Assembly (NCBI RefSeq): GCF_030316885.1
Contig: NZ_JASZYQ010000008.1
Coordinates: forward strand, 62,001-126,000
Direction: 5' to 3'
DNA length: 64,000 nucleotides
Source: Variovorax jilinensis
GTDB lineage: Bacteria > Pseudomonadota > Gammaproteobacteria > Burkholderiales > Burkholderiaceae_C
Shown here: positions 35,787 through 44,032 of the stretch, in pieces
Layout: the number at the start of each line of letters is the position of its first letter
Position numbering within the stretch: position 1 is the stretch's first letter
Notes under the pieces: generated by a model
Seen by the model: the letters and a program-made list of their open reading frames with translations, nothing else
Told to the model about the DNA's origin: nothing
Database searches by the model: none
Translations under genes and position numbers: made by a program

Positions 35787-36557
35787 ATGAATGCTCAAGC
35801 CAAGGTTGCGCTCGTCACTGGCGGCGCGCGAGGCATCGGCGATGCAATCGTCCAAGGCCTTCAGGGCGCCGGCTCCAAGGTCTTCTCCCTGGACCGAAGC
35901 GCCCCCGAGCATCCACGCGATGGTGTGGCCTACCTCGAGGCGGATGTGTCCGACCCAGTCAGCGTGGCGCAGGCGTTTCGGGCCATCGATGCCGCAGGCA
36001 CGGGCATCGACACCGTGGTGCACAACGCGGGCATCCAGCGCTCGGGCCTGTGCGGCCAGATGAGTTTCGAGGATTGGTCTAAGGTGTTGGGGACTCACCT
36101 GAATGGCATGTTCCTGTGTGCCACCCACGCGATCCCGCGCATGATCGCGCAGGGCAGGGGGGGCGCGATCATCGGCATCGCATCGACGGCAGCATTCGTG
36201 GGCCTGCCGGGTCGTGGGCCCTACACCGCAGCGAAGGCAGGCATCGTGGGCTTGGCCCGCTGCCTCGCGGTCGAAACCGCGCCGCACCGCATTCGGGTCA
36301 ACGCCGTCGCTCCAGGCTTTACGCGCACCGCCATCATCGAAGACGCAGTCGCGAACGGCTCCTTGCGCGAGGACTGGATGCTGGAACGGGTGCCCTTGGG
36401 TCGCCTGGCGGAGCCGCTCGAGATTGCGAATGCAGTGAAATACCTCGCGAGCGACGATGCCAGCTACGTGACCGGCCAGACCCTGGTCGTGGACGGCGGC
36501 TGGAGCACGCAGGGCATGCATCACTCGCCGGCCTGGCTTCAGCAGGCGGCCGCGTGA
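35787..36557 (+). CDS. SDR-family NAD(P)-dependent oxidoreductase
   Basis: 256-residue classical SDR. TGGARGIGD is at about residues 11-19, followed by a conserved Asp in SLDRSAPEH, HNAGI, a Ser in IASTAAF and the catalytic PYTAAKAG. The C-terminal LVVDGGWSTQG is typical of FabG-like enzymes. It would oxidise or reduce a hydroxyl group on the imported substrate. GAAGGTC upstream of ATG 35787 is a plausible ribosome-binding site. Its stop overlaps the GTG start of the thioesterase by 4 nt, so the two are coupled. Confidence 0.9.
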   Translation: MNAQAKVALVTGGARGIGDAIVQGLQGAGSKVFSLDRSAPEHPRDGVAYLEADVSDPVSVAQAFRAIDAAGTGIDTVVHNAGIQRSGLCGQMSFEDWSKVLGTHLNGMFLCATHAIPRMIAQGRGGAIIGIASTAAFVGLPGRGPYTAAKAGIVGLARCLAVETAPHRIRVNAVAPGFTRTAIIEDAVANGSLREDWMLERVPLGRLAEPLEIANAVKYLASDDASYVTGQTLVVDGGWSTQGMHHSPAWLQQAAA

Positions 36558-37060
36558 TCGACCACGCTCCGAGCGCCTTGTCGGCCTGGCGCTCTCGACC
36601 ACTTCCGGTCGAAGCCGGATGGATCGACAGCTATGGCCACATGAACGCGGGGCGCTACTTCCAGCTCTTCATCGACGAAGGTTACGCGCTGATGGAAAAG
36701 CTGGGCCTTGGCGCGAGCTACACGAAGCAGCACGGCGCCGGCATCTTCGTGGTGGACGCCCACATACGGTTCCTGCGCGAACTGACGCTCGGCGCCCGGG
36801 TGCATGTGCGTCTGCGGGTACTGGAGGTGGACCGCCTGCGCCTTCTCGTGCTCATGGAACTGGTCGACGAGGACCGCGACCTCACGGTCGCCACGCTCGA
36901 ACAGTTGTCCGTGCATGCGGACCTTGGCAACCGAAAGGCAAGGTCCTTTCCCGATCCTTTGCGACAAGCGATCGAGCTTGTTGCGAACGTGCATTCCGCG
37001 CTCGCACTGCCGGTGGGCCATACCCGCCATCTGCATTGCGCCGGCACGGCCTCCGCCTGA
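36554..37060 (+). CDS. Hot-dog thioesterase (4HBT-like acyl-CoA thioesterase)
   Basis: 168-residue hot-dog-fold protein starting with GTG at 36554, which overlaps the preceding stop (GTGA). The signature WIDSYGHMNAGRYFQLFIDEG has Asp25 followed by GHMN at 28-31, the active-site pattern of 4-hydroxybenzoyl-CoA-type thioesterases. It would hydrolyse a CoA thioester, perhaps to recover CoA or release a pathway acid. Related enzymes act on dehydrocarnitinyl- or betainyl-CoA in carnitine operons, so that chemistry should be kept in mind. It lies 13 nt before livG. Confidence 0.85.
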   Translation: MIDHAPSALSAWRSRPLPVEAGWIDSYGHMNAGRYFQLFIDEGYALMEKLGLGASYTKQHGAGIFVVDAHIRFLRELTLGARVHVRLRVLEVDRLRLLVLMELVDEDRDLTVATLEQLSVHADLGNRKARSFPDPLRQAIELVANVHSALALPVGHTRHLHCAGTASA

Positions 37061-37073
37061 TTCAACTTCGATC

Positions 37074-37853
37074 ATGAAAATGAGCCCCGACATCATTCTC
37101 GAAACACGCCAGCTCACCAAGGAATTCAAGGGTTTCACCGCGGTCAGCAAGGTCGATCTGTCAGTCGTTCGCGGCTCGATCCACGCGCTGATCGGGCCGA
37201 ACGGAGCGGGCAAGACCACCTGCTTCAACCTGCTCACCAAGTTCCTCGAGCCGACCGCGGGCACCATCCTCTTCAACGGCGAGGACATCACGGGCGAGCG
37301 CCCGGCGCAGATCGCGCGCCGCGGCATCATCCGCTCGTTCCAGATCTCGGCCGTGTTCCCGCACCTCACGCTGCTGGAGAACGTGCGCCTGGGCCTGCAG
37401 CGTGCGCTCGGCACCAGCTTTCATTTCTGGAAGAGCGAGAAGTCGCTCAAGCCGCTCGATGCCCGCGCCCGCGTGCTGCTGGCCGAGGTCGGCCTGGAAG
37501 ACCTGGCCGACGAGCTGACCGTGAACCTGCCCTACGGCCGCAAGCGCGCGCTCGAGATCGCCACCACGCTGGCGATGGAGCCCGAGCTGATGCTGCTCGA
37601 CGAGCCCACGCAGGGCATGGGCCACGAAGACGTGCATCGCGTGGCCGAGCTCATCAAGCGTGTCTCGGCCGGCCGCACCATCCTCATGGTGGAGCACAAC
37701 ATGAGCGTGGTCTCGACCATCGCCGACACGATCACGGTGCTGCAGCGCGGCGCCGTGCTGGCCGAGGGCCCGTATGCCGAGGTGTCGCGCAACCCGCAGG
37801 TGATGGAGGCCTACATGGGCACCACCGACGGCGCCTTGCAGGGAGCCCACTGA
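37074..37853 (+). CDS. livG: Branched-chain-type ABC transporter ATP-binding protein LivG
   Basis: 259-residue ABC ATPase. Walker A GPNGAGKTT includes Lys47; the signature region is the LivG form LPYGRKRALEIATTLA; Walker B is LMLLDEPTQGMG and the switch His lies in MVEHNMS. The FQISAVFPHLTLLENV segment is the Q-loop region. It energises uptake with LivF. Its stop overlaps the livF start by one base (TGATG). A second in-frame ATG two codons later (37080) could also be the start. Confidence 0.94.
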   Translation: MKMSPDIILETRQLTKEFKGFTAVSKVDLSVVRGSIHALIGPNGAGKTTCFNLLTKFLEPTAGTILFNGEDITGERPAQIARRGIIRSFQISAVFPHLTLLENVRLGLQRALGTSFHFWKSEKSLKPLDARARVLLAEVGLEDLADELTVNLPYGRKRALEIATTLAMEPELMLLDEPTQGMGHEDVHRVAELIKRVSAGRTILMVEHNMSVVSTIADTITVLQRGAVLAEGPYAEVSRNPQVMEAYMGTTDGALQGAH

Positions 37854-38563
37854 TGGCGACTCCCGCACTCGAAATCAAGGACCTGCAAGCCTGGTACGGC
37901 GAATCGCACGTGCTGCACGGCGTCGACATGGTGGTGCAGCCCGGCGAGGTGGTGACGCTTCTCGGGCGCAACGGCGCGGGGCGCACCACGACGATGCGCG
38001 CGGTGCTGGGCCTCACGGGCGCCCGCAAGGGCAGCATCAAGGTCAACGGCACCGAGACCATCGGCATGGCGACGCACCGCATCGCGCACCACGGCATCGG
38101 CTACTGCCCGGAGGAGCGCGGCATCTTCGCGAGCCTCTCGTGCGAGGAGAACCTGATGCTGCCGCCGGTGCTGAAGGGCGCGGGGCAGGGCATGTCGGTG
38201 GAAGAGATCTACGAGATGTTCCCGAACCTGGCCGAGCGGCGCCACAGCCAGGGCACGCGGCTGTCGGGCGGCGAGCAGCAGATGCTGGCGGTGGCGCGCA
38301 TCCTGCGCACGGGCGCCAGGCTGCTGCTGCTGGACGAGATCTCCGAGGGGCTGGCGCCGGTGATCGTGCAGGCGCTGGCGCGAATGATCCACATGCTGCG
38401 CAGCAAGGGCTACACGGTGGTGATGGTGGAGCAGAACTTCCGCTTCGCAGCCCCCCTGGCCGACCGCTTCTACGTGATGGAGCACGGACGCATCGTCGAG
38501 AAGTTCGGCGCCGCCGAGCTCGAATCGAAGATGCCGGTGCTCAACGAGCTGCTTGGCGTCTGA
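37853..38563 (+). CDS. livF: Branched-chain-type ABC transporter ATP-binding protein LivF (variant Walker A)
   Basis: 236-residue ABC ATPase with the LivF signature LSGGEQQMLAVARIL, Walker B LLLLDEISEGLAP and switch region VMVEQNF. The Walker A reads GRNGAGRTT: the normally invariant lysine is Arg44 (codon CGC in the sequence). LivG keeps its lysine, so the heterodimer would have one canonical and one altered ATP site. I have an impression that similar variants occur in other Burkholderiales LivF proteins, so it is unlikely to be a sequencing error. It lies 26 nt before livH. Confidence 0.93.
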   Translation: MATPALEIKDLQAWYGESHVLHGVDMVVQPGEVVTLLGRNGAGRTTTMRAVLGLTGARKGSIKVNGTETIGMATHRIAHHGIGYCPEERGIFASLSCEENLMLPPVLKGAGQGMSVEEIYEMFPNLAERRHSQGTRLSGGEQQMLAVARILRTGARLLLLDEISEGLAPVIVQALARMIHMLRSKGYTVVMVEQNFRFAAPLADRFYVMEHGRIVEKFGAAELESKMPVLNELLGV

Positions 38564-38589
38564 CGCCCAACCATTCGCCGCGATCTCTC

Positions 38590-39474
38590 ATGTCCCTCCT
38601 TGACATTTCACTGCCAGCCTTGATGAGCCAGCTTCTGCTGGGCCTGGTCAACGGCTCCTTCTACGCCATCCTGAGTCTCGGGCTGGCCGTCATCTTCGGC
38701 CTGCTCAACGTCATCAACTTTGCGCATGGTGCGTTCTTCATGCTCGGGGCCGTACTCACCTGGATGGCCTCGAACTACCTTGGTGTCGGCTATTGGCCGA
38801 TGCTGCTAGCGGCGCCGCTGGTGATCGGCGGGTTCGGGATACTGGTCGAGCGGCTGCTCCTGCGATGGGTCTACAAGCTCGACCACCTGTACGGTCTTTT
38901 GCTCACACTCGGCCTGACCCTGCTGCTGGAAGGTGTCTTTCGTTCGATCTACGGCGTCTCCGGCCTTTCGTATGACACGCCTGACCTGCTCGCCGGCGCG
39001 ACCGACGTCGGCTTCATGGTGCTGCCCAACTACCGTGCGTGGGTCGTGGTCGCTTCGCTGGCCGTGTGCTTCGCCACCTGGTACGTCATCGAGAGGACCA
39101 AGCTCGGGTCCTACCTCCGTGCGGGCACCGAGAACCCCAAGATGGTGGAAGCCTTCGGCGTCAACGTGCCGCTGATGGTGACCTTGACATATGCGTTCGG
39201 CGTTGCGCTCGCGGCATTTGCGGGCGTGTTGGCGGCCCCTGTCATGCAGGTTTCGCCACTGATGGGGCAGAACCTGATCATCACGGTCTTCGCCGTGGTG
39301 GTGATCGGCGGCATGGGATCCATCATGGGCTCGATCCTGACGGGACTCGGGCTCGGCCTGATCGAGGGAGTGACCAAGGTGGTGTATCCCGAGGCGTCCG
39401 CGACGGTCGTCTTCGTGATGATGGTTCTCGTGCTGGCCGTTCGGCCCTCGGGTCTGTTCGGGAAGGAAAAGTGA
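38590..39474 (+). CDS. livH: Branched-chain-type ABC transporter permease LivH
   Basis: 294-residue integral membrane permease. The N-terminus LLLGLVNGSFYAILSLGLAVIFGLLNVINFAHGAFFMLGA is the LivH family signature, followed by about seven more hydrophobic segments and the EAA-like region LIITVFAVVVIGGMGSIMGSI near the C-terminus. It forms the inner-membrane channel together with LivM, whose start overlaps its stop by one base. Start at 38590 is fixed by the first conserved membrane segment. Confidence 0.94.
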   Translation: MSLLDISLPALMSQLLLGLVNGSFYAILSLGLAVIFGLLNVINFAHGAFFMLGAVLTWMASNYLGVGYWPMLLAAPLVIGGFGILVERLLLRWVYKLDHLYGLLLTLGLTLLLEGVFRSIYGVSGLSYDTPDLLAGATDVGFMVLPNYRAWVVVASLAVCFATWYVIERTKLGSYLRAGTENPKMVEAFGVNVPLMVTLTYAFGVALAAFAGVLAAPVMQVSPLMGQNLIITVFAVVVIGGMGSIMGSILTGLGLGLIEGVTKVVYPEASATVVFVMMVLVLAVRPSGLFGKEK

Positions 39475-40472
39475 TGAAGACGGTTTCCAACTTCGCCTAT
39501 GTGCTGCTGCTGGGTGTTTTGCTGGCAGCGCCATTTCTCGGTGCCTATCCGGTGTTCATGATGAAGCTCATGTGCTTCGCGCTCTTCGCATCGTCCTTCA
39601 ACCTGCTTTTGGGCTACACAGGGCTCCTGTCCTTCGGGCACGCAGCCTTTTTCGGCGGCGCCGCATATGTCACCGGCCATGTAGTCAAGGTGTGGGGACT
39701 GACGCCGGAGGTGGGCCTGGTCGCAGGCGCCGGCATCGGCGCGGTGCTTGGCTGGGTCTTCGGACTGCTGGCGATCCGCCGCCAGGGCATCTACTTCGCG
39801 ATGATCACGCTGGCACTTGCGCAGATGATCTATTTCTTTGCCCTGCAGGTGCCGTTCACGGGAGGTGAGGACGGCCTCCAGGGTGTACCGCGCGGCAAGC
39901 TCTTCGGTGTGGTCGATCTCGGCAACGACCTCACGATGTACTACGTGACCCTTGTCGTGGTGGTGGCTGCCTTCCTGCTGATCTGGCGCGTTGTGCAGTC
40001 GCCCTTCGGGCAGGTCCTGAGAGGAATCAAGGAGAACGAACCGCGTGCGATCTCGCTGGGATACGACGTGTCGCGCTTCAAGCTTCTCGCGTTCGTGCTG
40101 TCGGCGGCCCTGGCGGGTCTGGCCGGCTCGTTGAAGACCCTCGTCCTGGGGTTTGCAACGCTTACCGATGTGCACTGGTCGTCCTCGGGTTCGGTGATCC
40201 TCATGACGCTGGTCGGCGGCCTGGGCATGCTGTCGGGCCCTCTGGTCGGCGCGACCGTCATCGTTGCGCTGGAGAACAAGTTGGGTGAGCTCGGCAATGC
40301 GCTGTCGTCACTGCTCGGCATCGAGTGGCTCCGGACGCTCGGCGACTCCGTGACCATCGTCACGGGCCTGATCTTCGTGGTGTGCGTCCTGGCGTTCCGG
40401 CGCGGCATCATGGGCGAGCTGGAATCCTGGCTGCGCCGCTTCACCCGTCGAACCCACGAGGACACACCATGA
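39474..40472 (+). CDS. livM: Branched-chain-type ABC transporter permease LivM
   Basis: 332-residue permease. The family segments ASSFNLLLGYTGLLSFGHAAFFGGAAY, the RRQGIYFAMITLALAQM loop and the coupling region LMTLVGGLGMLSGPLVGA are present, with roughly nine hydrophobic segments. It pairs with LivH. The start overlaps livH by one base, and the stop overlaps the HMG-CoA reductase start by 4 nt (ATGA), so transporter and reductase are translationally coupled. That coupling is the strongest evidence that the transporter serves the reductase pathway. Confidence 0.94.
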   Translation: MKTVSNFAYVLLLGVLLAAPFLGAYPVFMMKLMCFALFASSFNLLLGYTGLLSFGHAAFFGGAAYVTGHVVKVWGLTPEVGLVAGAGIGAVLGWVFGLLAIRRQGIYFAMITLALAQMIYFFALQVPFTGGEDGLQGVPRGKLFGVVDLGNDLTMYYVTLVVVVAAFLLIWRVVQSPFGQVLRGIKENEPRAISLGYDVSRFKLLAFVLSAALAGLAGSLKTLVLGFATLTDVHWSSSGSVILMTLVGGLGMLSGPLVGATVIVALENKLGELGNALSSLLGIEWLRTLGDSVTIVTGLIFVVCVLAFRRGIMGELESWLRRFTRRTHEDTP

Positions 40473-41758
40473 CCACCGATTCCCGGCTTCCGAATTTCCG
40501 TGCGCTGTCACCGGAGCAACGCGTAGACTTTTTGGTCCAGACCGGCGCACTGAGCGCTGCGGCGGGTGAACTTCTCGCGGTGCCTGGAGCGCTTGCGCTG
40601 CCTGTCGCCGACGGCATGATCGAGAACGTCATCGGCACCTTCGAGCTTCCGTTCGCCGTCGCCGGGAATTTCCGGGTCAACGGTCGGGACGTGCTGGTCC
40701 CGATGGTGGTCGAGGAGCCCTCGGTCGTCGCGGCGGCTTCATTCATGGCTCGCCTGGCCCGCGACAGCGGAGGCTTTCAGACCTCGAGCACCGGCCCTCT
40801 GATGCGGGCCCAGGTCCAGGTGGTCGGCCTTCGCGACCCTTATGGCGCCCGTCTGTCCCTGCTGAATCGTCGTGAGGAGATCATCGCGCTGGCCAACCAG
40901 CGCGACAAGGTGTTGATCGGCCTGGGCGGCGGATGCCGCGACATAGAGATTCACGTCTTGCCCGATGCGCCGCGCGGCGCGCTTCTGATCGTCCATCTGA
41001 TCGTCGATGTGCGCGACGCCATGGGGGCGAACACCGTCAACACCATGGCGGAGGCGGTGTCTCCGCTGGTCGAGAAGATCACTGGGGGCAGCGTGCGGTT
41101 GCGCATCCTGTCGAACCTGGCGGACCTGCGCCTGGCGAGGGCGAGGGTCCAACTGTCGCCTCAGATACTGACGACCCCGGACCGGCCCGGCGAACAGGTC
41201 ATCGAAGGCATCCTCGACGCCTACGCGTTCGCAGCCATCGATCCCTACCGGGCTGCGACCCACAACAAGGGAATCATGAACGGCATCGATCCGGTCGTCG
41301 TGGCCACCGGCAACGACTGGCGCGCAGTCGAAGCGGGCGCCCATGCCTATGCCTGCCGCAGCGGCCGATACACCTCGCTGACCCATTGGGAAAAGGACAT
41401 CGACGGCAACCTGGTAGGCACCATCGAAATGCCGATGCCTCTGGGACTGGTGGGCGGTGCGACGCGCACCCACCCACTGGCGAAGGTAGCTCTCGATCTG
41501 CTCAAGGTGGGCTCGGCACAGGAACTCGGCGAGATCGCCGTGGCAGTCGGCCTGGCTCAGAATCTGGGCGCCTTGCGGGCCCTGGCGACAGAAGGCATCC
41601 AGCGCGGCCATATGGCGCTACACGCGCGCAACATCGCGCTGGGCGCTGGAGCGACGGGCGACGAGATCGATCGAGTCGCGCGGCAGATGGCTTCGGAGGG
41701 CGATGTGCGCGCCGACCGTGCCCTGGCTTTGTTAACTGAGATTCGGCGCGCCCCATGA
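40469..41758 (+). CDS. mvaA: Class II (bacterial) HMG-CoA reductase, probably degradative
   Basis: 429-residue enzyme, one residue longer than the 428-residue Pseudomonas mevalonii MvaA as I remember it. Catalytic residues fall at the same numbers: Glu83 in VEEPSV, Lys267 in THNKGIMNG, Asp283 in GNDWRA and His381 in QRGHMALH. The class II features ENVIGTFELP and DAMGANTVNTMAE (substrate and nicotinamide binding) are intact. In P. mevalonii the enzyme oxidises mevalonate and CoA to HMG-CoA with NAD+. No isoprenoid-biosynthesis genes of the mevalonate pathway are visible, which supports catabolic use. No HMG-CoA lyase is in the window. The start overlaps livM by 4 nt. The cofactor preference cannot be decided by eye. 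Confidence 0.95.
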   Translation: MTTDSRLPNFRALSPEQRVDFLVQTGALSAAAGELLAVPGALALPVADGMIENVIGTFELPFAVAGNFRVNGRDVLVPMVVEEPSVVAAASFMARLARDSGGFQTSSTGPLMRAQVQVVGLRDPYGARLSLLNRREEIIALANQRDKVLIGLGGGCRDIEIHVLPDAPRGALLIVHLIVDVRDAMGANTVNTMAEAVSPLVEKITGGSVRLRILSNLADLRLARARVQLSPQILTTPDRPGEQVIEGILDAYAFAAIDPYRAATHNKGIMNGIDPVVVATGNDWRAVEAGAHAYACRSGRYTSLTHWEKDIDGNLVGTIEMPMPLGLVGGATRTHPLAKVALDLLKVGSAQELGEIAVAVGLAQNLGALRALATEGIQRGHMALHARNIALGAGATGDEIDRVARQMASEGDVRADRALALLTEIRRAP

Positions 41759-41831
41759 GCGCTTCGCGCCATCTGCTTTCCCGGCTTCGCGCACGGCGGG
41801 CACGAAGCGACCAAGGCATCAAGGAGTGATG

Positions 41832-42578
41832 ATGAGATTGACTGGAAAGACCGCTGTGGTGACCGGCGCCTCGCGTGGCATCGGACTGGCGATCGCGGAT
41901 GCCTTTGCGCGCGAGGGTGCCAGCGTGGTGCTGGCGGACCTCGATGAGCCGGCGGCCGCGGCGGCGGCTAGCGACATCGCGCAACGCCACGGCGTACGGG
42001 CTATCGCGTTCAAGGCAGACGTCGCTTCCCAAGCGGACAACCAGGCACTGATCGACGCCACCCTGCGGGCCTTCGGAACGATCGACATCGTCGTGTGCAA
42101 CGCGGGCATCGTGCGCAAGGCGCGGCCGATCGAGGAGATCACGCCCGAGCAGTGGCGGCAGGTGATCGACATCAACCTTATGGGCTGCGTCTATGCGACG
42201 CAGGCTGCGATTCCGCATCTGAAGGCGCAGCGGTCCGGTCGCATCATCTACATGGCTTCGGTCGCCGGCGAGATCGGCGGCGTGAGTGCCGAGATCACCT
42301 ACTCAGTGTCGAAGGCTGGGGTGTTGTGCCTCACCAAGGCGGTCGCCAAGCAACTCGGCGCGTTCAACGTGACGGTCAACGCGATCGCGCCGGGAACGAT
42401 CGAGACGGCCATGACCGATGTCCTGCAGTACGACCCCTCCGTCAGGGCCAGCGTGCCCTTGGGTCGATATGGCGACGTCGAGGACATCGCGCAGGCTGCG
42501 GTTTATCTGGCATGCGAGGACGGGAAGTACCTGACCGGCACCACGCTCGACGTCAATGGCGGACTTTTCATGCGTTAG
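41832..42578 (+). CDS. SDR-family NAD(P)-dependent oxidoreductase
   Basis: 248-residue classical SDR. TGASRGIGLA is near residue 11, an Asp-rich stretch LADLDEP after the second strand favours NAD(H), and CNAGI, MASVAGEIGG and the active-site TYSVSKAG follow. Three consecutive start codons (GTG 41826, ATG 41829, ATG 41832) are in frame; AAGGAG at 41821-41826 is best spaced for 41832. It lies 73 nt after mvaA and 42 nt before the lyase-like gene. Its substrate may be a hydroxy acid or CoA ester of the same pathway. Confidence 0.9.
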   Translation: MRLTGKTAVVTGASRGIGLAIADAFAREGASVVLADLDEPAAAAAASDIAQRHGVRAIAFKADVASQADNQALIDATLRAFGTIDIVVCNAGIVRKARPIEEITPEQWRQVIDINLMGCVYATQAAIPHLKAQRSGRIIYMASVAGEIGGVSAEITYSVSKAGVLCLTKAVAKQLGAFNVTVNAIAPGTIETAMTDVLQYDPSVRASVPLGRYGDVEDIAQAAVYLACEDGKYLTGTTLDVNGGLFMR

Positions 42579-42620
42579 CGCGCAGCGCTCCGACATCTCA
42601 ACCCCTTTTGGAGATTTCCC

Positions 42621-43538
42621 ATGGACATGTATGAAAAGCGCATCCGGCTGCGAGAGCTGCTTGCCGAAACGGAATGCACGCCATTGATGGGTGCCTACGA
42701 CCTGCTGAGCGCACGTCTCATCGAGCAGACGGGGTTCCCCGTCCTCTACACGGGCAGCCTGGTCACCGGAGCGAGCGCCTTCGGACTGCCGGACGTCGGT
42801 CTGGTTCAGCTGCACGACCTGCTCGGGCTGGCACGCGAAATCGCCAAGGAAACCAATATCCCGATCGTCTGCGACGCCGACACGGGTTGGTATCACGCGG
42901 CGAACATCTGGCGCACCGTGCACGAATTCGAAGCGGCCGGAGCCTCGGCGATTCATATCGAAGACACCGTGTTCGGCAAGCACACGACGCACAAGGCCGT
43001 GCTCCTCGACCGCGAGGAGATGTGCGAACGGGTGCGCGCATGCTGTGACGCTCGCGTCGACAAGAACTTCATGATCGTCGCGCGCACGGACGCCCTCTAC
43101 CTCAACGACGACATGGACGACGCGGTCGAGCGGATCAACGCCTACCTTGCCGCCGGTGCCGATGCGGGATTTATCGTCTTCAAGGGATCCATCAAGGCGC
43201 TCAAGGAATTCCGCGCCAGGATCAAAGGGCCGCTCATCACGACCAGCGTCGACTTCCAGGACTCGTTGGCCGAAGAGACCGAAGCGGGTGCGAACATGTC
43301 CGTCTACTGGCCGCTCAGCATCTTTGCGGCCTTCAAGGCCGTGAAGCATGTGTGCGAGTCGTTCTGGCGAGACAAGGATGCCACCAAGCTCAAGGAGTTT
43401 TGCTTCGACGAGGGAGCACTGAACGGCCTGATGCCCTACGAGAAGTTCTACGAGAACGTGAAGAAGTACAACGTCCAGGATCGGTTCGCGAAAGGCGGCA
43501 ATGCTGACGCGCCGGCTCAACCAGGCGCTGGAGCGTAG
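42621..43538 (+). CDS. Isocitrate lyase/PEP mutase-superfamily protein lacking the catalytic Cys
   Basis: 305-residue (beta/alpha)8 protein. Metal-site residues are conserved in CDADTGW (Asp85, Asp87) and HIEDTVF (Glu114, Asp115), and ARTDAL and ALYP-like YWPLSIFAAF also fit. The lyase loop that reads KRCGH in methylisocitrate lyase PrpB is here KHTTH (residues 120-124), so the general-acid cysteine is absent and the loop looks shorter. Family members without that cysteine include PEP mutases, phosphonopyruvate hydrolase and oxaloacetate decarboxylase. The reaction is therefore open; prpB should not be used. GGAGA lies 8 nt before the start. It is the last gene of the mvaA operon. Confidence 0.87.
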   Translation: MDMYEKRIRLRELLAETECTPLMGAYDLLSARLIEQTGFPVLYTGSLVTGASAFGLPDVGLVQLHDLLGLAREIAKETNIPIVCDADTGWYHAANIWRTVHEFEAAGASAIHIEDTVFGKHTTHKAVLLDREEMCERVRACCDARVDKNFMIVARTDALYLNDDMDDAVERINAYLAAGADAGFIVFKGSIKALKEFRARIKGPLITTSVDFQDSLAEETEAGANMSVYWPLSIFAAFKAVKHVCESFWRDKDATKLKEFCFDEGALNGLMPYEKFYENVKKYNVQDRFAKGGNADAPAQPGAGA

Positions 43539-44032
43539 GGTCTCTCTCGATCCGACGGCATCGAGTTCACGACCGGGTCAAATGCTGAGAAAGTGGTGGG
43601 TCCTGGAGCTCCTAGGCGATGGGCGCTGAAGTCACGCTAGGGTCCCGCTCGTTCACCGAAGCTGCAGGGCCAAGACGTTCGCTTTGATCGAACTCATCGG
43701 TTCTGAGCTGCAGGCTAGGTGCATCAGCGGAAGACGACCACCTGCTTCAGACTGGGTGACGCCGGTCGCATTCTTCGTCGGAACGACGGCAGTCACCTCA
43801 GAGCTGTCTTCCGCGAGTTTTGCGGCAAATGTCGACTCTCCGAAGCGAGCGATTGACGGCCCTTCAAAAGGCGGGGCTTCTCCGGGATCGGGATGCCGCT
43901 CTCGGAAGGTTCCAGCCGATCGCGATCCATTGAACAATTGGCCGGCGTGCCACACAATCGCTGTCCGCATCGCGACCAATCACGCATAGCGACCCGCAGC
44001 GGCACCGACTTGGTAGAAAGAGAGAGCGTTAC
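43539..44032. other. Long intergenic stretch at the edge of a lower-GC island
   Basis: 494 nt with no gene I can support. CTCGAT (43546-43551) and ATCGAG (43560-43565) form a weak hairpin just after the preceding stop. Overlapping open frames of about 100 codons exist on both strands between 43653 and 43989, but neither has family-like sequence or a good ribosome-binding site. The composition changes from here to about 50.3 kb. Confidence 0.55.

Noticed and set aside
42621..43538. Calling the gene prpB or isocitrate lyase
   Set aside because: The KRCGH catalytic loop is KHTTH and no other methylcitrate or glyoxylate gene is nearby.
43546..43565. CTCGAT/ATCGAG hairpin as terminator of the mvaA operon
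   Set aside because: Only a 6-bp stem with an 8-nt loop and no T-run; too weak to list as a terminator.
43653..43989. Overlapping open frames of about 100 codons on both strands
   Set aside because: No good start context, no motif, and both strands equally open; probably non-coding.
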